From Brachybacterium subflavum (GTDB lineage Bacteria > Actinomycetota > Actinomycetes > Actinomycetales > Dermabacteraceae), in NCBI RefSeq assembly GCF_009299795.1, contig NZ_VIGP01000001.1, forward strand, positions 620,001 through 684,000: a DNA stretch of 64,000 bases, in the 5' to 3' direction. Shown piece after piece: positions 53,220 through 61,800 of this stretch. The notes under the pieces are model-generated. The model made no database searches. It worked only from the letters and a program-made list of their open reading frames with translations, and had not been told where the DNA came from. Numbering within the stretch: position 1 is the stretch's first letter; each line of letters begins with the position of its first letter. The translations under genes were made by a program, and so were the position numbers.

Positions 53220-53476
53220 CAGGCCTGCTCCTCGACGGTCTCGACGGCGACGACGTCCTCGATGACAGGGTTCGACAGCAGCGTCTCGGCGGCCTCGCGG
53301 ACCCGCGCGAGCGCGGCCTCGTCGGCCGGGCCCTCGAGCTCGAGCTCGAAGCGCTTGCCCTGTCGCACGGAGGCGATCCCCTCGAAGCCCAGCCGGGGGA
53401 GCGCGGCGGCGACCGCCTTGCCCTGGGGGTCCAGGATCTCGGGCTTCGGCATGACGTGGACCACGACGCGTGGCAT
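53219..53476 (-). CDS. purS: Phosphoribosylformylglycinamidine synthase subunit PurS
   Basis: PurS links PurQ and PurL in the FGAM synthase complex. The 85-residue protein ([20 protein letters not shown] at the start) has the family length. The ATG at 53476 has CAGGAGAA in place and is preferred to an ATG 51 bases upstream. It is translationally coupled to purQ. Confidence 0.95.
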   Translation of the reverse strand: MPRVVVHVMPKPEILDPQGKAVAAALPRLGFEGIASVRQGKRFELELEGPADEAALARVREAAETLLSNPVIEDVVAVETVEEQA

Positions 53477-53633
53477 GGGTTCTCCTGTCGGGGTGGCGGG
53501 CTCCGGCGGACCAGCGAGGGCGCGCACGTGCGCGCCCGCGCGGCGGTGTGCGAGTCTTCATCCTAGAGGCGCACGGACCGCGGATGCGCACGGTGTCCGC
53601 GGGGCGTCTGCCAGAACGTCGAAGGAGCGCACG

Positions 53634-54350
53634 ATGAAGATCCGTCACCTGGGACATTCCTGCCTCGCGGTCGAGGCCGCGGGTCGGCGGCTGCTCGTGG
53701 ACCCCGGGTCGTTCAGTGACCCGGACACGGTGCTCGCCGCGGGGCCCTACGACGCGGTCGCCATCACCCACCAGCACGCCGACCATGTCGCGCCCGCGCT
53801 GCTCGCCCGCGTGCTCGAGGCCTCGCCCGAGGTGCGCGTGCTGGCGGAGCCGCAGACCGCGGCGGGGCTGCGCGGGGAGCGGGAGCTGCCGGGAGGCGCG
53901 TTCGAGGGCGAGCTCGGTGCCGATCAGCTGGTCGAGCTGCCCGCGGGAGCAGCGGAGCGGGTCGGCGAGATCGAGGTGGGGGCCGTCGGCGGCGAGCATG
54001 CGATCATCCACCCGGACATCCCCCGGGTCGGCAACTCGGGCCTCGTCATCTCCGCGCCGGGCGAGCCGCGGCTCGGCGTGACCGGTGACTCCCTCGAGGT
54101 GGTGCCGGAGTTCTCGGGCATCGACGTGCTCGCCTTCGCCGTGGTCGCCCCCTGGTCGAAGATGCAGGAGACCATCGATTTCCTGCGTGCGGTCCGTCCG
54201 GTGCTCGCGCTGCCGGTGCACGACAGCGTCGTCAGCACGCAGGGTCGGACGATCTTCATCGCCCAGTCCACCAACCTCGCACCCGAGGGCACCGAGGTCC
54301 GCGACTGGCCGGAGGGCGAGCGGGTCGTGGAGGTCGCCGCCGCCGGGTGA
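53634..54350 (+). CDS. Metallo-beta-lactamase-fold hydrolase
   Basis: This is a metal-dependent hydrolase of unknown substrate, of the UlaG/YtnP-like short class. The 238-residue protein carries the metal motif H46-x-H48-x-D50-H51 (THQHADH), with further histidines at IIHPDIP and LPVHDSV. The start [15 protein letters not shown] is typical of this class. The ATG at 53634 follows GAAGGAG. It is convergent with the HNH gene, and a small hairpin lies between. Confidence 0.83.
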   Translation: MKIRHLGHSCLAVEAAGRRLLVDPGSFSDPDTVLAAGPYDAVAITHQHADHVAPALLARVLEASPEVRVLAEPQTAAGLRGERELPGGAFEGELGADQLVELPAGAAERVGEIEVGAVGGEHAIIHPDIPRVGNSGLVISAPGEPRLGVTGDSLEVVPEFSGIDVLAFAVVAPWSKMQETIDFLRAVRPVLALPVHDSVVSTQGRTIFIAQSTNLAPEGTEVRDWPEGERVVEVAAAG

Positions 54351-54372
54351 CAGGGCCCCGGGGCGGGCCCTG
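54351..54372. terminator. Hairpin between the metallo-hydrolase and HNH genes
   Basis: CAGGGCCC at 54351-54358 pairs perfectly with 54365-54372 around a 6-nt loop, directly after the hydrolase stop and 47 bases from the convergent HNH gene stop. It may serve both strands. Confidence 0.6.
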
Positions 54373-54419
54373 GGAGCGCGGCGGGCGCGGGCACTGTTCC
54401 CCAGTCGGCGTCGCGCCGT

Positions 54420-56789
54420 TCAGCCGACGTCGCGCCGTCGGATCGACGTGCTGGGCACCGGAGCCGACGCGCTGGATGCTCGGGCCGACGAGCGGAGGCT
54501 TCCCAGGTCTTCGTCGGGCCGGCCGAGGGCGTCGAGCCGGTCGAGTTCATCGAGGATGTCGAGCTCGTCCCAGTCGTCATCGGAGCCGGAGAAGGCCGGG
54601 CCGAAGGCGTCCATCGCCGCCTGGTGCATGCGGCCCTCGTCGGAGGCGGAGCGCCCCGCGCAGGGATCGCGGGCGATGAGGTCCTCGACGGGCTCGAGTT
54701 CGGGCTCCTCGATGAGGAGGCGCAGGTGGGAGCGGCCCTTCACGGGGGACCGGCCGTCGACCGCGTCGCGATCGAACCAGGGCCGGGGATCTGCGTCCAG
54801 CGCGTGCGCCTGCACTGCGGTCCGCGCCATCGGAAGCCCGGTCTGGGCGCCGGGCGTCACGGTCGCCGTGGCGCCGAGGCGGGAGGTCCAGGTGACGCGG
54901 TGGCTGCCGTCCTCGGCCGGAACGTGCTCGGCGCGGCCCAGCGCCTCCTTGGTGAGGTTGCAGTGCGCGCACAGCGCCTGACCGTTGAGAGCGCTGGTCA
55001 GGCCGCCCTCGGCATGGGGACGGATGTGGTCGGCATGGCGGATCGACGCGTCGCAGTACGGCCCGGCGCAGAGGACCTCGCGGATGCGCATGTACCGAGC
55101 GAGGCCCTGAGGATAGGCGCGCGAGCGCGACTCCATCGCCACCAGTTCACCCGTGGTGGGGTGTGTGAACAGACGGCGCAGCTCGTCGGCCATCTCCTCC
55201 TCGGCCTCCAGCAGCTGCAGTGCCCGCCGATACCGCTCGCCGGGGCTGAGCTCCGCGGTCTCGGTGCCGGAGCGGTCCGGGTCCGGATGTTCGGCCTCGT
55301 CGCGGAGCGCATTCGGCGGGTTCGTCGTCGACGAGCCCGACCCCGGCGGGCCCAGAGCCCGCAGTTCCTCCGCGGGCGGGGCGCCGCGCGCTGCACGCAG
55401 GTGCGCCGTGATCGCGTCGACCTGCTGTGTGCGGATCCGTGCGGGCGAGAGGGAGCCGTCGCCGCTCGTGTCGGAGGTCGGTTCCGCTGCATGGTGGTGC
55501 GGACCCTGCGGGGCGGGCGGATCGGGATCCGCGAGGTCCGCGAGGTCCGCGAGGTCAGCGATCGCGTCCGGCAGCGGGAGGTCCTCGTCGAGGGTCGGCT
55601 GCACGGACTCCATCTGCGGCGGCTGGCCGAGTAGGGAGTGGTGCGCGCGCCCGCGTCGGGTATCGATGTCCTGGCCGAGCACGTGGTCGCGCACCTGACC
55701 CGAGTCGATCACCCCATAGCCCTCGATCGTCGCGGGCTCGCCGTGCGCGGGGGAGAAGAGCGCGCGTTCGGAGATGACGACGCCGATCTGCAGGGTCACC
55801 GGATCCACGGCGCCGTGGCGGCCCAGGATCGTGTCGGAGAGCAGGTCGGCCATGAGCTGGCCATGGGTGCGGTCCTCGCCGGCGGCGCGCATCTTCTCCG
55901 CCTCGAGTGACAGCCGCCGACGGATCGCCTGGCAGTCGAGTCCCGAGAGGTGGGCGGTCACGGTGCCCATGCCGTGCGCACCGGCCCGCACGGTCACGGA
56001 GCGCTCCTGCTCGGCGCGGCGGTGGCGGCGCGGGGCGCCCTGCGGGTCGAGGGTCTGGGCGAGCGCGTCGACCTCCCGGGACCAGCGCGAGGTGCTCGCC
56101 CCTTCGAGGTCCGGCAGGTGCTGGTCCAGGACCTCGTCGACCTCCGAGCGGAGATCCGTCTGGACGGGGCCTGCGGCACGACCGATCGCGTAGGCGGACT
56201 CGGAGGTGATCGCACCGGTCGCGAGGGCCTCGAACATGCGCGGCATCTCCCGCACCAGGCGCTCCCCGGCGCGAAGGCGGCGGGACGCGAGCGCGGGCGA
56301 GATGCGCGATGCCATCCGCACTTCGTCGGCGGTGCGGCGGCCCTGGTCCCGGGCGGGCGCGCCCTCCGCGGTGTCCTGGACGCGCACGGCGGCGTCGAGG
56401 GCGGTCATGGTGCGCATCTCGAGCGCGGAGAGCGCCGAGTGCGCACGGTCGATGACGGCGAGGACCTGCGAGAGCTCGGCGGCATCGAGACCGGGGCCAG
56501 CGCCCGTGAAGGACGCGTCGGTCGAGAGCGCGACCCGGCCGAGGGCTTCGGCGACGGCGCCGAGGTCGAGAGTCCCATCGCTCCCGGGGGAGTCGTCAGC
56601 GGCCGAGGGAAGAGAGGCCGAGGTGCCGGTGGCCGAGGGGAGAGACGTCGAGGCAAGAGCGGCCGAGGGGGCAGGGCCTGGATGCAGGAGGACCCGGCCA
56701 TCGGCCGTGACCGAGGCCGAGGTGGCGGTGGCCATCCCGCCGTTCCTCGGTGCTCGTGCGCTCGTCGCGCCCTGGTCTTCCTCGTCCAT
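54420..56789 (-). CDS. DUF222/HNH endonuclease family protein
   Basis: This belongs to the 13E12-repeat family, common in actinobacteria: an N-terminal DUF222 region plus an HNH nuclease domain. The 789-residue protein is long for the family. The nuclease motif is CAGPYCDASIRHADHIRPHA with GGLTSALNGQALCAHCN following, so zinc cysteines and the HNH histidines are present. Between the two regions are a Asp/Leu/Pro-rich stretch with an ADL repeat and a second disordered linker. The start is ATG 56789, preceded by GAGGAG; the frame is open further upstream. Its DNA target and role are unknown. It stands alone after purC. Confidence 0.83.
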   Translation of the reverse strand: MDEEDQGATSARAPRNGGMATATSASVTADGRVLLHPGPAPSAALASTSLPSATGTSASLPSAADDSPGSDGTLDLGAVAEALGRVALSTDASFTGAGPGLDAAELSQVLAVIDRAHSALSALEMRTMTALDAAVRVQDTAEGAPARDQGRRTADEVRMASRISPALASRRLRAGERLVREMPRMFEALATGAITSESAYAIGRAAGPVQTDLRSEVDEVLDQHLPDLEGASTSRWSREVDALAQTLDPQGAPRRHRRAEQERSVTVRAGAHGMGTVTAHLSGLDCQAIRRRLSLEAEKMRAAGEDRTHGQLMADLLSDTILGRHGAVDPVTLQIGVVISERALFSPAHGEPATIEGYGVIDSGQVRDHVLGQDIDTRRGRAHHSLLGQPPQMESVQPTLDEDLPLPDAIADLADLADLADPDPPAPQGPHHHAAEPTSDTSGDGSLSPARIRTQQVDAITAHLRAARGAPPAEELRALGPPGSGSSTTNPPNALRDEAEHPDPDRSGTETAELSPGERYRRALQLLEAEEEMADELRRLFTHPTTGELVAMESRSRAYPQGLARYMRIREVLCAGPYCDASIRHADHIRPHAEGGLTSALNGQALCAHCNLTKEALGRAEHVPAEDGSHRVTWTSRLGATATVTPGAQTGLPMARTAVQAHALDADPRPWFDRDAVDGRSPVKGRSHLRLLIEEPELEPVEDLIARDPCAGRSASDEGRMHQAAMDAFGPAFSGSDDDWDELDILDELDRLDALGRPDEDLGSLRSSARASSASAPVPSTSIRRRDVG
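55531..55557 (-). repeat. Three 9-bp repeats in the HNH gene
   Basis: Three consecutive units GCGAGGTCC (the last GCGAGGTCA) encode the tripeptide ADL three times. They lie in the linker between the DUF222 region and the HNH domain. Confidence 0.75.
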
Positions 56790-57014
56790 GCACCCATGCT
56801 CCTCGGGGGCACCGACATTCGAAGGGCTGAGGAGCCGGATGTGGAAAGCGGTCTGCGTCACGTCTCGCAGGGGGCGGTCGAAGAGGGGCGGCGAGGGAGG
56901 GAGGGGCCCGCGGAACGCGCGATGGAACCGAGGGGCGCGGAGCACACGGGGCGCAGGGAGCAGCGCGGGCGGAGGTCCGGGGCACGACACTCGCCAGCCC
57001 TCATCCCCCATGCC

Positions 57015-58016
57015 TCATCCCTCGGGGTCGAACTCCCGACCGGTCAGGCGCTCGAACGCCTCGACGTAGCGGTCGCGGGTCTGCGCGACCACGTCGGCCG
57101 GCAGCTCCGGAGGCTCCTGGCCCGAGGCCCTCTCCCAGCCGGAGGCGTCGGACGTCAGCCAGTCGCGCACGAACTGCTTGTCGAGGCTGGGCTGGGCGAC
57201 GCCCTCGCGGTAGGCGTCGGCCGACCAGAAGCGCGAGGAATCGGGGGTGAGCACCTCGTCTCCGAGCGTGAGCGTGCCGTCGGCCCGCGAGAAGCCGAAC
57301 TCGAGCTTCGTGTCCGCGAGCAGGATCCCGCGCTCGGCCGCGATCTGCTGAGCGCGCACGTAGACGGCGCGCGTGAGCTCGTCCAGGCGGTCCACGAGCT
57401 CGCCGCCCAGGCGCTCACGGGCCTGGTCGACGGTGATGTTCTCGTCGTGCTCCCCCTGCTCGGCCTTGGTGGACGGGGTGAACAGGGGGCGCGGCAGCCG
57501 CGAGGCCTCCACGAGGCCCGCGGGCAGCGTGTGGCCGCCGACGGCGCCGTCGCGCTCGTAGTCCGCGCGGCCCGAGCCCGTGAGGTAGCCGCGCACCACG
57601 CACTCGAGCGGGATCATGTCCAGCGCACGGCAGCGCAGCGCTCGGCCCCGCACCTGCTCGGGGACGTCGTCGGCCGAGATCACGTGGTGCGGGACGATGT
57701 CCGCCAGCTGCTCGAACCAGAACAGCGAGATGCCCGTGAGCACGCGTCCCTTGTCGGGGATCCCGGGGGCGAGGGAGAAGTCGTACGCGCTGATGCGGTC
57801 GGTCGCGACCACGAGCACCTCGCGGGCGCGGGCGAGGTCCTCGCCCGCGGGCACGTAGAGCTCGCGGACCTTGCCGCTCACCGCGAGGTCCCAGCCCGGC
57901 AGTGCGGGGGCCGTGGTCAGGGGCGCGGTGCGCGGTGCGCGGTCCGGGGCCGACGGGACGTCCGGGCCTGATGGGAGGTCCGGGGTCGATGGGAGGTCCG
58001 GGGTCGCCGGGCTCAT
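57015..58016 (-). CDS. purC: Phosphoribosylaminoimidazole-succinocarboxamide synthase
   Basis: PurC (SAICAR synthase) joins aspartate to CAIR in purine synthesis. The 333-residue protein has the family core from about residue 42 (DLAVSGKVRELY) and blocks VVATDRISAYDF, ECVVRGYLTGSG, LFTPSTKAEQGEHDENI and DTKLEFGF. The first 30 residues are a Pro/Asp/Ser repeat tail. The ATG at 58016 is supported because it overlaps the purD stop (ATGA). Confidence 0.96.
   Translation of the reverse strand: MSPATPDLPSTPDLPSGPDVPSAPDRAPRTAPLTTAPALPGWDLAVSGKVRELYVPAGEDLARAREVLVVATDRISAYDFSLAPGIPDKGRVLTGISLFWFEQLADIVPHHVISADDVPEQVRGRALRCRALDMIPLECVVRGYLTGSGRADYERDGAVGGHTLPAGLVEASRLPRPLFTPSTKAEQGEHDENITVDQARERLGGELVDRLDELTRAVYVRAQQIAAERGILLADTKLEFGFSRADGTLTLGDEVLTPDSSRFWSADAYREGVAQPSLDKQFVRDWLTSDASGWERASGQEPPELPADVVAQTRDRYVEAFERLTGREFDPEG
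57941..58012 (-). repeat. Four 18-bp repeats at the start of purC
   Basis: Four consecutive 18-bp units (57941-57958, 57959-57976, 57977-57994, 57995-58012; last two near identical in their first ten bases) encode the repeated hexapeptide pattern of the PurC N-terminus. The repeat ends just before the purD stop. Confidence 0.85.
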
Positions 58017-59326
58017 GCCCCGGCCGCCTCTGACCCTGCCGCCTCTGACCCTGCCGCCTCGTCCGCAGCTGCCTGCTGCGCGATGTCGGTGCGGTGGTGC
58101 GAGCCGGGGAGGTCGATCCGATCGATGCCCGCGTAGGCGACCGTCCTCGCGGCCTCGAGGGTCGGGCCGACGCCGACGACCGAGAGCACGCGCCCGCCGG
58201 AGCTCACCAGGTGGCCCTCGGGGTCGACGTCGGTGCCGGCGTGGATCACGACGGCGCCCTGCGCGGCGGCCTCGTCGAAGCCGGAGATGTGGTCACCGGT
58301 GCGGGGCCGACGGGGGTAGCCGGGGGCCGCGAGGACCACGGTGACCGCGGCGTCGTCCGACCAGGCGGGCTCGGCGACGGCGCCCAGGTCGCCGTGCGCG
58401 GCCGCGAGCAGCAGTTCGCCGAAGGGGCTGGTGAGACGCTCGAGGACGACCTGCGTCTCGGGGTCGCCGAAGCGCGCGTTGAACTCGACCACGCGCACGC
58501 CGCGCGCGGTGAGCGCGAGGCCGCAGTAGAGGATGCCGACGAAGGGCGTGCCGCGCCGGGCGAGCTCGTCGATCGTGGGCTGGGCGACGGTGGCGACGAC
58601 CTCGCGGGCGAGGTCCGCGTCCGCCCAGGGCAGGGGCGAGTAGGCGCCCATGCCGCCCGTGTTCGGGCCCTCGTCGCCGTCGAGGGCGCGCTTGAAGTCC
58701 TGCGCAGGGGCGAGCGGCACCACGCGCGTCCCGTCGCTCACGCAGAAGAGGGAGACCTCGGGGCCGTCGAGGTACTCCTCGACCACGATCGATCCGCCCG
58801 CGCCGATGACGGCGCGGCCGTGCGCGATCGCGTGCTCGATGTCGTCGGTGACCACGACGCCCTTGCCCGCGGCGAGGCCGTCGGCCTTCACCACGAAGGG
58901 CACGTCGCGCAGCGGGTTCACCCGGTCCAGGCCGGCGATCACGTCGTCGCCGGAGGAGACGGACACGGACCGGGCCGTGGGCACGCCCGCGGCCTCCATG
59001 ATCTCCTTCGCCCAGGTCTTCGACCCCTCGAGGCGGGCCGCCTCGGCCGACGGCCCGAAGACGGCGATGCCGTCCTCGCGCAGCACGTCTGCGAGGCCCG
59101 CGACCAGTGGGGCCTCGGGTCCGACGACGACCAGGTCGACCTCGAGCTCGCGGGCGAGGGCCAGGAGGCCCTCGTGGTCGTCGAGCGCGACGTCGTGGCA
59201 TGTCGCGTGGTCGCCGATGCCGGGATTCCCGGGAGCGGCGTGGAGGACCGGGGCAGGGGTGTCGCGGGAGAGGCGGCGCACGATGGCGTGCTCGCGGCCC
59301 CCGGAGCCGATGACGAGGATCTTCAC
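58013..59326 (-). CDS. purD: Phosphoribosylamine-glycine ligase
   Basis: PurD joins glycine to phosphoribosylamine. The 437-residue ATP-grasp enzyme shows GSGGREHA near the N-terminus, FGPSAEAARLEGSKTWAK, the ATP-binding VVKADGLAAGKGVVV and GPNTGGMGAYSP, and EFNARFGDPETQVVL. The GTG start at 59326 gives the family N-terminus VKILVIGSGG. The C-terminus carries a repeated EAAGS tail. The last four bases overlap purC, making a purD-purC operon. Confidence 0.96.
   Translation of the reverse strand: MKILVIGSGGREHAIVRRLSRDTPAPVLHAAPGNPGIGDHATCHDVALDDHEGLLALARELEVDLVVVGPEAPLVAGLADVLREDGIAVFGPSAEAARLEGSKTWAKEIMEAAGVPTARSVSVSSGDDVIAGLDRVNPLRDVPFVVKADGLAAGKGVVVTDDIEHAIAHGRAVIGAGGSIVVEEYLDGPEVSLFCVSDGTRVVPLAPAQDFKRALDGDEGPNTGGMGAYSPLPWADADLAREVVATVAQPTIDELARRGTPFVGILYCGLALTARGVRVVEFNARFGDPETQVVLERLTSPFGELLLAAAHGDLGAVAEPAWSDDAAVTVVLAAPGYPRRPRTGDHISGFDEAAAQGAVVIHAGTDVDPEGHLVSSGGRVLSVVGVGPTLEAARTVAYAGIDRIDLPGSHHRTDIAQQAAADEAAGSEAAGSEAAGA
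58023..58067 (-). repeat. 15-bp repeats at the end of purD
   Basis: Two perfect 15-bp units (GCCGCCTCTGACCCT, plus strand) at 58023-58037 and 58038-58052, and a degenerate third, encode the EAAGS-type tail of PurD. They face the 18-bp repeats of purC across an 11-base gap. Confidence 0.8.
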
Positions 59327-59421
59327 GCGGCACACCCTACCGGCCGACCGGTGCGCGGCCCGGGGCGGCGCCGGGGAGCGGGACGGCGCGACGCCGGGAT
59401 CGCGGCCCCGACCGGGACGAC

Positions 59422-59427
59422 TACGCT
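59422..59427 (+). promoter_or_regulatory. -10 box of truA
   Basis: TACGCT ends 7 bases before the truA ATG and no ribosome site lies between. The transcript would begin at or beside the start codon, so a leaderless truA mRNA is likely. The -35 is weak. Confidence 0.45.
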
Positions 59428-59434
59428 CGATCCC

Positions 59435-60289
59435 ATGCGTCTGCGCCTCGATCTCGCCTACGACGGCACCGACTTCCACGGATGGGCCGCCCAGCCGGGT
59501 CAGCGCACCGTGCAGGGAGTGCTCGAGGAGGCGCTGCAGCGCGTGACGCGCACGGACCTCCGGGTCACCGTCGCCGGACGCACCGACGCGGGGGTCCACG
59601 CCCAGGGGCAGGTCACCCACCTCGACCTCCCGGAACGGGCCGTCGCCGCGCTCCCCGGGCGCAGCGACCGCTCTCCCGCCGACGCCCTCGTCACGCGCTT
59701 GGGCGGCGTGCTGCCGCCGGACGTCGTCGTCCGCTCCGCGCGCGAGGTCCCCGAGGCCTTCGACGCGCGCTTCGGGGCGATCGCCCGGACGTACCGCTAC
59801 CGCATCTCCGACGGGCCGCTCGTCCACGACCCGCTGCGGCGCGACGTGCTGCGCCATCGCCGCCCGCTCGACGTCGACGCGATGGGGGAGGCGAGCGCCG
59901 CCCTCCTGGGCGAGCACGACTTCCTGTCCTTCTGCCGCCCGCGCGAGGGGGCGACCACGATCCGCACCCTGCGCGAGCTGTCCTGGCAGCGCCCCGGCGT
60001 GGGCAGGCGCGACCAGCACCTGGTGGTCGCGACCGTGAGGGCCGATGCCTTCTGCCACCACATGGTGCGCTCCCTGGTGGGCGCGATGCTCGCCGTCGGC
60101 GAGGGCCGACAGGGCAGCGACTGGCCGCTCGAGATCCTGCGCGCCCGCACCCGCGAGGCCGCGACCCGCACGGCGCCCGGCGCCGCCCCGATGGCGCCGC
60201 CGGAGGGGCTCACGCTCGAGAGCGTCGCGTACCCGGCCGACGGCGATCTCGCCGCGCAGGCGGAGGCGGCTCGGCGGCTGCGCGGGTGA
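59435..60289 (+). CDS. truA: tRNA pseudouridine(38-40) synthase
   Basis: TruA makes pseudouridine at positions 38-40 of the tRNA anticodon arm. The 284-residue protein begins MRLRLDLAYDGTDFHGWAAQ and has the catalytic aspartate D51 in AGRTDAGVHAQGQV. The C-terminal FCHHMVRSLVGAMLAVGEG motif is present. In many actinobacteria it follows rplQ directly; here it is 23 kb away but keeps its link to rplM-rpsI. Confidence 0.96.
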   Translation: MRLRLDLAYDGTDFHGWAAQPGQRTVQGVLEEALQRVTRTDLRVTVAGRTDAGVHAQGQVTHLDLPERAVAALPGRSDRSPADALVTRLGGVLPPDVVVRSAREVPEAFDARFGAIARTYRYRISDGPLVHDPLRRDVLRHRRPLDVDAMGEASAALLGEHDFLSFCRPREGATTIRTLRELSWQRPGVGRRDQHLVVATVRADAFCHHMVRSLVGAMLAVGEGRQGSDWPLEILRARTREAATRTAPGAAPMAPPEGLTLESVAYPADGDLAAQAEAARRLRG

Positions 60290-60371
60290 CGGCCCGGCGA
60301 CCGCGCGGGCGAGAGCTCGGAGTGGAATCGACCACAGCGAGCGTTCCCGCAGGTCGGCAGGCACGGGCGGC

Positions 60372-60401
60372 ATTGACCGGCCTCTGCCCGCCCGGCTATC
60401 A
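60372..60401 (+). promoter_or_regulatory. Promoter of rplM-rpsI
   Basis: TTGACC at 60372-60377 and TATCAT at 60396-60401 have an 18-base spacer, one of the best promoters in the window. The transcript would begin near 60408 and have a leader of about 275 nt. The gap 60290-60682 contains no independent gene I can support. Confidence 0.75.
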
Positions 60402-60682
60402 TGGCGAGTCGTCGTGCCCAGATGTGCACCCGAACCGCAGCCGAAGCTCACGCCGGCGCGAGAAGGGTTCCTCACACACATCGAGGGTCTCACCGTCAGC
60501 AGCGATCCGCGCTTCATCACCGCGGCCCGCGACCGACGGGGCGGGGTCCAGGCACGACGAGACGGCCATGCTTTAACCGAAGGAAGCGTGTCCACGGTCC
60601 AGATCGAATCGTGCCCCCGGGGGCGTGCATCCGCGCGCCCCTGATCCATGCGGGGCACACACGACGAGAGAAGAAGGCACGA

Positions 60683-61126
60683 GTGCGTACGTTCACCCCG
60701 AAGCCCGACGATGTCGAGCGCTCCTGGTACGTCATCGACGCAACGGATGTCGTCCTCGGCCGGCTCGCTTCCCAGGCTGCTCAGCTCCTGCGGGGAAAGC
60801 ACAAGCCGGTCTTCGCACCCCACGTGGATGCAGGCGACTTCGTCATCATCATCAACGCTGACAAGGTTGCCCTGACCGGCAACAAGCGCGAGGCCAAGCT
60901 GGCATACCGCCACTCCGGCTACCCGGGCGGCCTCCGCGCCATCCCCTACTCCGAGCTCCTCGAGACCTACCCCGAGCGCGCGGTCGAGAAGGCTGTCCGC
61001 GGGATGCTCCCGAAGAACAAGCTGGCGACCCAGCAGGCCAAGAAGCTCAAGGTCTACGCCGGCCCGGAGCACCCCCACAAGGCACAGCAGCCCACCGAAT
61101 TCACCTTCGACCAGGTGGCGCAGTAA
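60683..61126 (+). CDS. rplM: Ribosomal protein L13
   Basis: L13 is an early-assembly 50S protein. The 147-residue protein starts [20 protein letters not shown] and contains the family blocks [20 protein letters not shown] and [11 protein letters not shown]. The GTG at 60683 follows AGAAGAAGG. The frame is open upstream through the leader but has no family sequence there. It is paired with rpsI, as usual. Confidence 0.97.
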   Translation: MRTFTPKPDDVERSWYVIDATDVVLGRLASQAAQLLRGKHKPVFAPHVDAGDFVIIINADKVALTGNKREAKLAYRHSGYPGGLRAIPYSELLETYPERAVEKAVRGMLPKNKLATQQAKKLKVYAGPEHPHKAQQPTEFTFDQVAQ

Positions 61127-61177
61127 GCGGGCGCGCCCCGCGCTCGCCCTGCCGCACGGAACATACTGAGGAGAACC

Positions 61178-61669
61178 GTGACAGAGACCACCGAGACCGT
61201 CGAGACCCTCGACGAGACCCCGACCAACTTCACGACCGAGTCCACCGCTGAGGCGGCTGTCGGCACCGGCCAGTCGATCACCGCCCCCGGTGGCGGCACC
61301 GGTCGCCGCAAGCAGGCCGTCGCCCGCGTCCGCCTGGTGCCCGGCACCGGCACCTGGACCGTGAACGGCCGCAGCCTCGAGGAGTACTTCCCGAACAAGG
61401 TGCACCAGCAGGAGGTCAACGAGCCCTTCAAGGTGCTCGACCTCCAGGGCCGCTTCGACGTCGTCGCCCGCATCAACGGCGGCGGCGCCTCCGGCCAGGC
61501 CGGCGCCCTGCGCCTGGGCGTGGCCCGCGCGCTCAACGAGATCGACCGGGACAACAACCGTCCCGCGCTCAAGAAGGCCGGCTTCCTGAGCCGCGACGCC
61601 CGCGTCATCGAGCGCAAGAAGGCCGGTCTCAAGAAGGCCCGCAAGGCCCCGCAGTACTCGAAGCGCTGA
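61178..61669 (+). CDS. rpsI: Ribosomal protein S9
   Basis: S9 lies in the 30S head with its tail at the P-site tRNA. The family domain starts at [19 protein letters not shown] (about residue 40) and ends [17 protein letters not shown]. The first 38 residues are an acidic Thr/Glu-rich extension typical of actinobacteria. The start is GTG 61178 behind GAGGAGAA. Confidence 0.97.
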   Translation: MTETTETVETLDETPTNFTTESTAEAAVGTGQSITAPGGGTGRRKQAVARVRLVPGTGTWTVNGRSLEEYFPNKVHQQEVNEPFKVLDLQGRFDVVARINGGGASGQAGALRLGVARALNEIDRDNNRPALKKAGFLSRDARVIERKKAGLKKARKAPQYSKR

Positions 61670-61690
61670 TCGACCCGATCACGTCTTCTC

Positions 61691-61727
61691 ACAGGACCCC
61701 GGCACCGCTTCGGTGCCGGGGTCCTGT
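61691..61727. terminator. Terminator after rpsI
   Basis: A perfect 17-bp stem (61691-61707 with 61711-61727) with a CTT centre lies 21 bases after rpsI and before the convergent phosphopantetheinyl transferase gene. It can serve both strands. Confidence 0.85.
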
Positions 61728-61800
61728 GCGTCCGGCGACGGTGGACCCGTGCGGGCGGCGAGAACGAGCTGCGCGTGCGGAGCGGTGCACCTGGGGCCGG

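Noticed and set aside
52419..53633. Upstream extension of the metallo-hydrolase over purQ and purS
   Set aside because: It overlaps two certain purine genes on the other strand; the hydrolase family starts at MKIRHLGH (53634).
60401..60682. N-terminal extension of rplM through its leader
   Set aside because: The frame is open, but the family N-terminus begins at GTG 60683 with a ribosome site, and the upstream part lies at the promoter.
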